Shown here piece after piece: positions 52,708-64,000 of a stretch of DNA of 64,000 nt. The stretch is from Aquila chrysaetos chrysaetos (lineage: Eukaryota; Chordata; Aves; Accipitriformes; Accipitridae): contig NW_024470383.1 of assembly GCF_900496995.4 (NCBI RefSeq), forward strand, positions 1-64,000, written 5' to 3'. The translations under genes and the position numbers were made by a program. Each line of letters starts with the position of its first letter. Within the stretch, counting starts at the first letter, position 1. The notes under the pieces are model-generated. The model was not told the origin of the DNA. It searched no databases and was given only the letters and a program-made list of their open reading frames with translations.

Positions 52708-54250
52708 CGCCCGCCGCCGCCCTTCCTCCCGCGCCGCCGCCGCCTCCTCCTCCTCCTCCTGCCCTTCCTCCCTTCTCCCCCCTTCCTCCTCCTCTCCTCT
52801 CAGACTCGCGCTGCAGCCACCACTTTTATGGCTTCTGTGAGGCCTCCGTGATGCCCCCGGCGCTGAATTCAAATCTCTCCCCACCCCAGGGCGCAAATAC
52901 CCCCTGAGGGGTGTAAATACCCACCTGGGGGGCAGAAATACCCCCCTCAGGGTGTAAATACCCACCTATGGGGTCTAAATACCCACCTATGGGGCAGAAA
53001 TACCCACCTGTGAGGCTGAAATACCCACCTATGGGGTCTAAATACCCCCCTCAGGGTGTAAATACCCTACCTATGGGGCAGAAACACCCACGTATGAGGC
53101 TGAAATACCCACCTATGGGGTCTACAAACCCCCTTCAGGGTGTAAATACCCACTTCTGGGGTGTAAATCTCCCCCCACTCCGGCACACAAATACCCACCT
53201 ATGGGGCAGAAACCCCCTCCGAGGGGTGGAAATACCTTTCTGTCAGGTGTAAATACCCACCTATAGGGCGTAAATACCCACCTATAGGGCGTAAATACCC
53301 ACCTGTGGGGTGTAAACACCCCCCTTGGGGCATAAATACCCACCTATAGGGCATAATTACCCACCCAGGGGAGTAAATACCCACCCATGGGGTGTAAATC
53401 CCCCTCTGAAGGGGGGCTGGACCTCCCAAAGGGCGACAACCCCCCCCCCCCCCCCCCAGGCACTAATACCCCCCCCAGGGCACCAACCCCCCCCCCCCGG
53501 GGTAAATACCCCCCCCCCCGGGCATTAATACTCCTCACATGGGTGCAAATACCCCCGGAGGCGTAAATATCCCCTCAGAAGGGTGTAACTACCCCCCCAA
53601 CACACTAATTTCCTCCCCTCCGGGGGTTAAAATGCTGCCAGGTTCCAAATACCCCCCCACCAGGGTGTAAATACCCCCATGCAGGTGTAAATACCCCCCC
53701 CTCGGGGTATCGGTACCCCCCTCAGGGTGTAATTATTCCTGGTGTGGCCAAATTTACCCCTTTTGGGGGCTAAAATACCCCAGCGGGGCTTTAAGAGCCC
53801 CGCTGGGGTAAACCAGCCCTTATGGGGTGTAAATACCCCTTCCAGGGTGAAAATCTGCCTCAGGCAGGGGGTAATTACCCCCCCGGGGTCCCAATTGCCC
53901 CTTCCGGGGGCCAAACACCCCCCCACCCACCCCACCCTCTTAATTTGGGGGGGGGGGGTGTGTCCCAAAGCTCTTTCCCCACCCCCTCTTCCCCACCCCC
54001 ACCCCACCCCCCCTTGCGCCCGGGGCACTTGCACACACACGTGCGACACACGCCGCCGCCCGGGGCTGCGCCGCCGGGGGGGGGGGGGGGGTTGGGGGGG
54101 TGATGGGATTTTTTTGGGGTGGGGGGTGGGGTTGGGGAGCTGCGCCGGACGCTGTTTTCTGTGAAAACTTGGCTGGGGGAGGGGCCCCGCGCCCGCCCCT
54201 CCCCCTTTTGTATATTTTGTACATTAATAATAAACTGGTGGAAAAAAAAG
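52708..54250 (+). other. PPP1R10: PPP1R10 3'UTR with AATAAA at 54229
   Basis: After the stop, a GCC/TCC-rich stretch, then a minisatellite (52890-53900), a C/G-rich stretch, and an A/T-rich end TTTTGTATATTTTGTACATT followed by AATAATAAAC with AATAAA at 54229-54234. It is convergent with ABCF1. Confidence 0.75.
52885..53900 (+). repeat. PPP1R10: 'TAAATACCCACC' minisatellite with Pumilio elements
   Basis: About 30 units of about 20-40 bp, 'GTAAATACCCACCTATGGGG'. TGTAAATA, a perfect Pumilio element (UGUANAUA) on the mRNA strand, is at 52912, 52953, 53057, 53141, 53248, 53666, 53686 and 53828. Other units carry one-base variants (CGTAAATA, TCTAAATA, TGTAAATC). Confidence 0.8.
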
Positions 54251-54264
54251 CCGGAGCAGCTGAT

Positions 54265-54445
54265 CTCAGCGCTGGGTGTGGTGGTTGTTGTTACGCGTTC
54301 GCTCTGGGACCCGCTGATGGTGTTTACTTGGGAGCCCACCGATGGCATTCACTCTGGAACCTACTGATGGCGTTGACTCTGAAACCTACTGCCAGCAGCC
54401 CCAAATCAAGGCGCTTTCCAGTCATTGGTGCACCACTCCTCTTTA
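54265..54445. repeat. Short tandem repeat between PPP1R10 and ABCF1 ends
   Basis: Three to four units of about 27 bp, 'CTCTGGAACCTACTGATGGC' with 'GTTGA' or 'ATTCA' joiners, in the tail-to-tail spacer. The ABCF1 poly(A) signal is next to it. Confidence 0.65.
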
Positions 54446-54447
54446 TT
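54442..54447 (-). terminator. ABCF1: ABCF1 poly(A) signal AATAAA
   Basis: TTTATT on +, about 45 bp past the ABCF1 stop at 54491; the 3'UTR is very short. Confidence 0.65.
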
Positions 54448-54490
54448 ACTGGAGGGGGAGGGGGCACAGATGGTGCCCCCCGGCGTCCCC

Positions 54491-62183
<7,693 letters not shown>

Positions 62184-62630
62184 GGCCGGGCGCTTCTTAC
62201 TGCGCCTGCGCAGCCACAGACACTCGGCTAGAGCGTCGACCCGGTAGAGTCTCCGCTTCCGGTCCTCCACGGCACCGTCCCGAGTCGTTTCCGCTAGGGA
62301 TTGGTTCGCTGGCTCTCGGGTCCCGCCCACTGACTCCCTAATCGGGTCGGGAGGGTTCGTCCCTCCCCCTCAGGGGTGATTCTTCCTCCCATTGGCTCTC
62401 ACGGGTTCGTCCCGCCCCTTTCTGGCGTAACTTTTTCTCCCATTGGCTTCCGCTGGTTCGTCCTTCCCCGCGAGGTGATGTTTCCCGCCGTTGGCTCTCC
62501 CGCCGATTCGTCCCTCCCCCTTTCTGAGGCGCTCTTCCCTCCCATTGGCTCCTCCTCCTCCCCTCTCCCCCCGCCTTCCACCCTTCCTATTGGTCGCGGC
62601 CGGCCCCGCCCCGTCACGTGATCTCCCGTC
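62184..62630. promoter_or_regulatory. ABCF1/GNL1 bidirectional promoter with CCAAT repeats
   Basis: 447 bp between divergent start codons. ATTGG (CCAAT on -) lies at 62300, 62391, 62442, 62544 and 62589, and a decayed GTTGG at 62490. From 62345 to 62560 these sit in four tandem units of about 51 bp ('GGTTCGTCC...CCCATTGGCTC'). An E-box CACGTG lies at 62615-62620, just before GNL1, and an NRF1-like TGCGCCTGCGCA near 62202. No PRR3 gene is present. Confidence 0.7.
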
Positions 62631-64000
62631 ATGCCCCGCAAGCGGCCGTTCAGCGCGAAGCGGAAGAAGCAGCAGCTCCGCGACCGGCGCGAACGGAAGC
62701 GGGGCGGTGAGCGGGGACCGGGCCGAGGGAGAACCGCGGCGGCCGGCTGGCCCCTGACCCCCGTTTTCTTTGTCCGTAGATGCCCCGACAGGGCCGGACT
62801 CCGGCCCAGGCAGCCGTAGCGGGAGCCGGGAGCGGGGAAACGACGCGGTCCCAGTTGAAACGGGAGATCCGGTTCCCCCTCCCCGCCGCCATGATCCCGG
62901 CAGGTAACCGGGAAGGATGGAAGGGAGAGGGCGGGTTTGGTGTGCGGTTCGAGGGAACCCGGGTGGGTGAGTGAGGGGATCTGGGCGTCTATGTGAGGCT
63001 GCGGGTATCTGGCAGGTTCCGGCTGCAGCTGGGGGGGGCCGCGGGCCGAGGCCTTGGCGCGACGCCGGCGCCGGGCCCAGGAGGAGCTGCTGGAGCTGCT
63101 GCCCGAGACCGCCCTTGAGCTGGACACCGACACCATCTACGGCCCTGGTGAGGGGCAGATACCGCGGGGGAAGGGGGACAAATACACTGGGGGGGGGGGG
63201 GGGGGGGGGCAAGTAAGCAAAGAAGGGGGGGTAAGCAGCTTGGAGGGGGAGCAATTAAGTGCTGGGGGCTGTAACTAACAACTAGGGGAGGGGGAATTGC
63301 CCTGGGAGAGGGTGTAATTAATCATCTAGGGGTAAAATGGCTTGGGGTGGGGTTAATAATGGTCAAGGGGGGCCTGAGCGGGGGCAATTAGGTATGGGGG
63401 GTGGGGGATGTGGTGCCTGGGAGGGGTAAATGGCCTGGGGGGGGGCCAAATAACCCGCCGAGGGGGGTCCTGGGGCTGGTGGGATCCAGGCTGCTGGGTG
63501 CCAGGGCTGGATTTCCCACGTCGGCCGCCCTGGAGTTTCGCCATGAGCCCGGACGAGCTGCGGGTGAGGGAAGAAGCGGCTTTCGGCACCTTCCTCCGAG
63601 CTCTCCGGGAGGGCCAGCGCCCCGGGGGGGCCGAGGAGGGGGGCACCGACGGTGACGATGATGGTGGGGACGTGGCTCCCTTTGAGCACAATCTGGAGGT
63701 GAGAGGGGACGTGACCGGGCGGGGGTTGGGGGGGGTTTAGGGGACAAAGGGGGTCACTGTGTCCCTTCCCAGACATGGCGACAGCTCTGGCGGGTGCTGG
63801 AAATGTCTGACATCATCCTCCTCATCACCGATGCCAGGCACCCGGTGAGTGAAGGAGGGATCCAGGTGTCTGGGGTGGGATCCAGGCATTTGGGGTGCTG
63901 CTGAGCCCTCCCCCACCCCCTACTCTGTCATTGGTGTCGTCTGTCCCCCCCGCCAGGCGCTGAACGTGCCGCCGGCGTTGGCCACCCACGTGACGCGGGA
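62631..64000 (+). CDS. GNL1: GNL1 GTPase, 5' part, cut by window end
   Basis: GNL1 is a circularly permuted YlqF/YawG-family GTPase. Exons: 62631-62706, 62780-62903, 63016-63147, 63505-63698 (or from 63490), 63773-63844, 63957 to beyond 64000. The N-terminus MPRKRPFSAKRKKQQLRDRR is basic. Other recalled human blocks are SRSGSRERG, AQEELLELLP, LDFPRRPPWS, FEHNLETWRQLWRVLEMSDI and LLITDARHP, the start of the G domain; the G motifs themselves lie beyond the window. Exon 3 is 132 nt where splice phases demand 2 mod 3. One extra G in the 8-G run 63031-63038 explains it and restores the RAEALARRRRRAQEE frame. Confidence 0.93.

Overview
The window is vertebrate nuclear DNA, most likely from a GC-rich avian microchromosome. 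Genes are intron-rich and compact, C and G homopolymers and minisatellites are extreme, and I recognise no transposable elements. Gene identities rest on my recollection of the human proteins. The order is PPP1R18(+), DHX16(+), C6orf136(-), ATAT1(-), MRPS18B(-), PPP1R10(+), ABCF1(-), GNL1(+, cut by the window end). This is the mammalian MHC class I framework-gene order with every relative orientation preserved. Only PRR3, which lies between ABCF1 and GNL1 in mammals, is missing.

Layout. Bases 1-3896 are minisatellites and C-tracts. PPP1R18 (phostensin, actin/PP1 regulator) follows at 3897-9648, and DHX16 (spliceosomal DEAH helicase, 20 exons, intact) at 10936-28035. DHX16 is tail-to-tail with C6orf136 (28237-31407). 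ATAT1 (33037-35433, tubulin acetyltransferase) and MRPS18B (35898-37539, mitoribosomal protein) come next. MRPS18B is head-to-head with PPP1R10/PNUTS (exon 1 near 37897, coding 42855-52707). PPP1R10 is tail-to-tail with ABCF1 (54491-62183, 26 exons, intact), and ABCF1 is head-to-head with GNL1 (62631 to the edge). Five genes sum to exact open reading frames: DHX16 1051 aa, C6orf136 316, ATAT1 282, MRPS18B 248, ABCF1 842. PPP1R18, PPP1R10 and GNL1 each need small phase corrections, and all six are the same +1 slip at or near a G or C homopolymer. That looks like assembly error rather than decay.

The genes are housekeeping: splicing, PP1 targeting, translation, mitochondrial translation and tubulin acetylation. 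CpG-rich promoters carry NRF1-, YY1-, CCAAT- and X-box-like motifs. Nearly every large intron holds its own minisatellite, and several arrays multiply a known regulatory motif. There are 17 ZNF143/Staf-like sites in the last PPP1R10 intron, eight perfect Pumilio sites in the PPP1R10 3'UTR, an octamer plus CACCC array in C6orf136 intron 1, and CCAAT units between ABCF1 and GNL1. Two DHX16 introns begin with in-frame copies of the preceding exon end, and DHX16 exon 6 is flanked by inverted arrays of one 62-bp unit. These are the most novel parts of the window.
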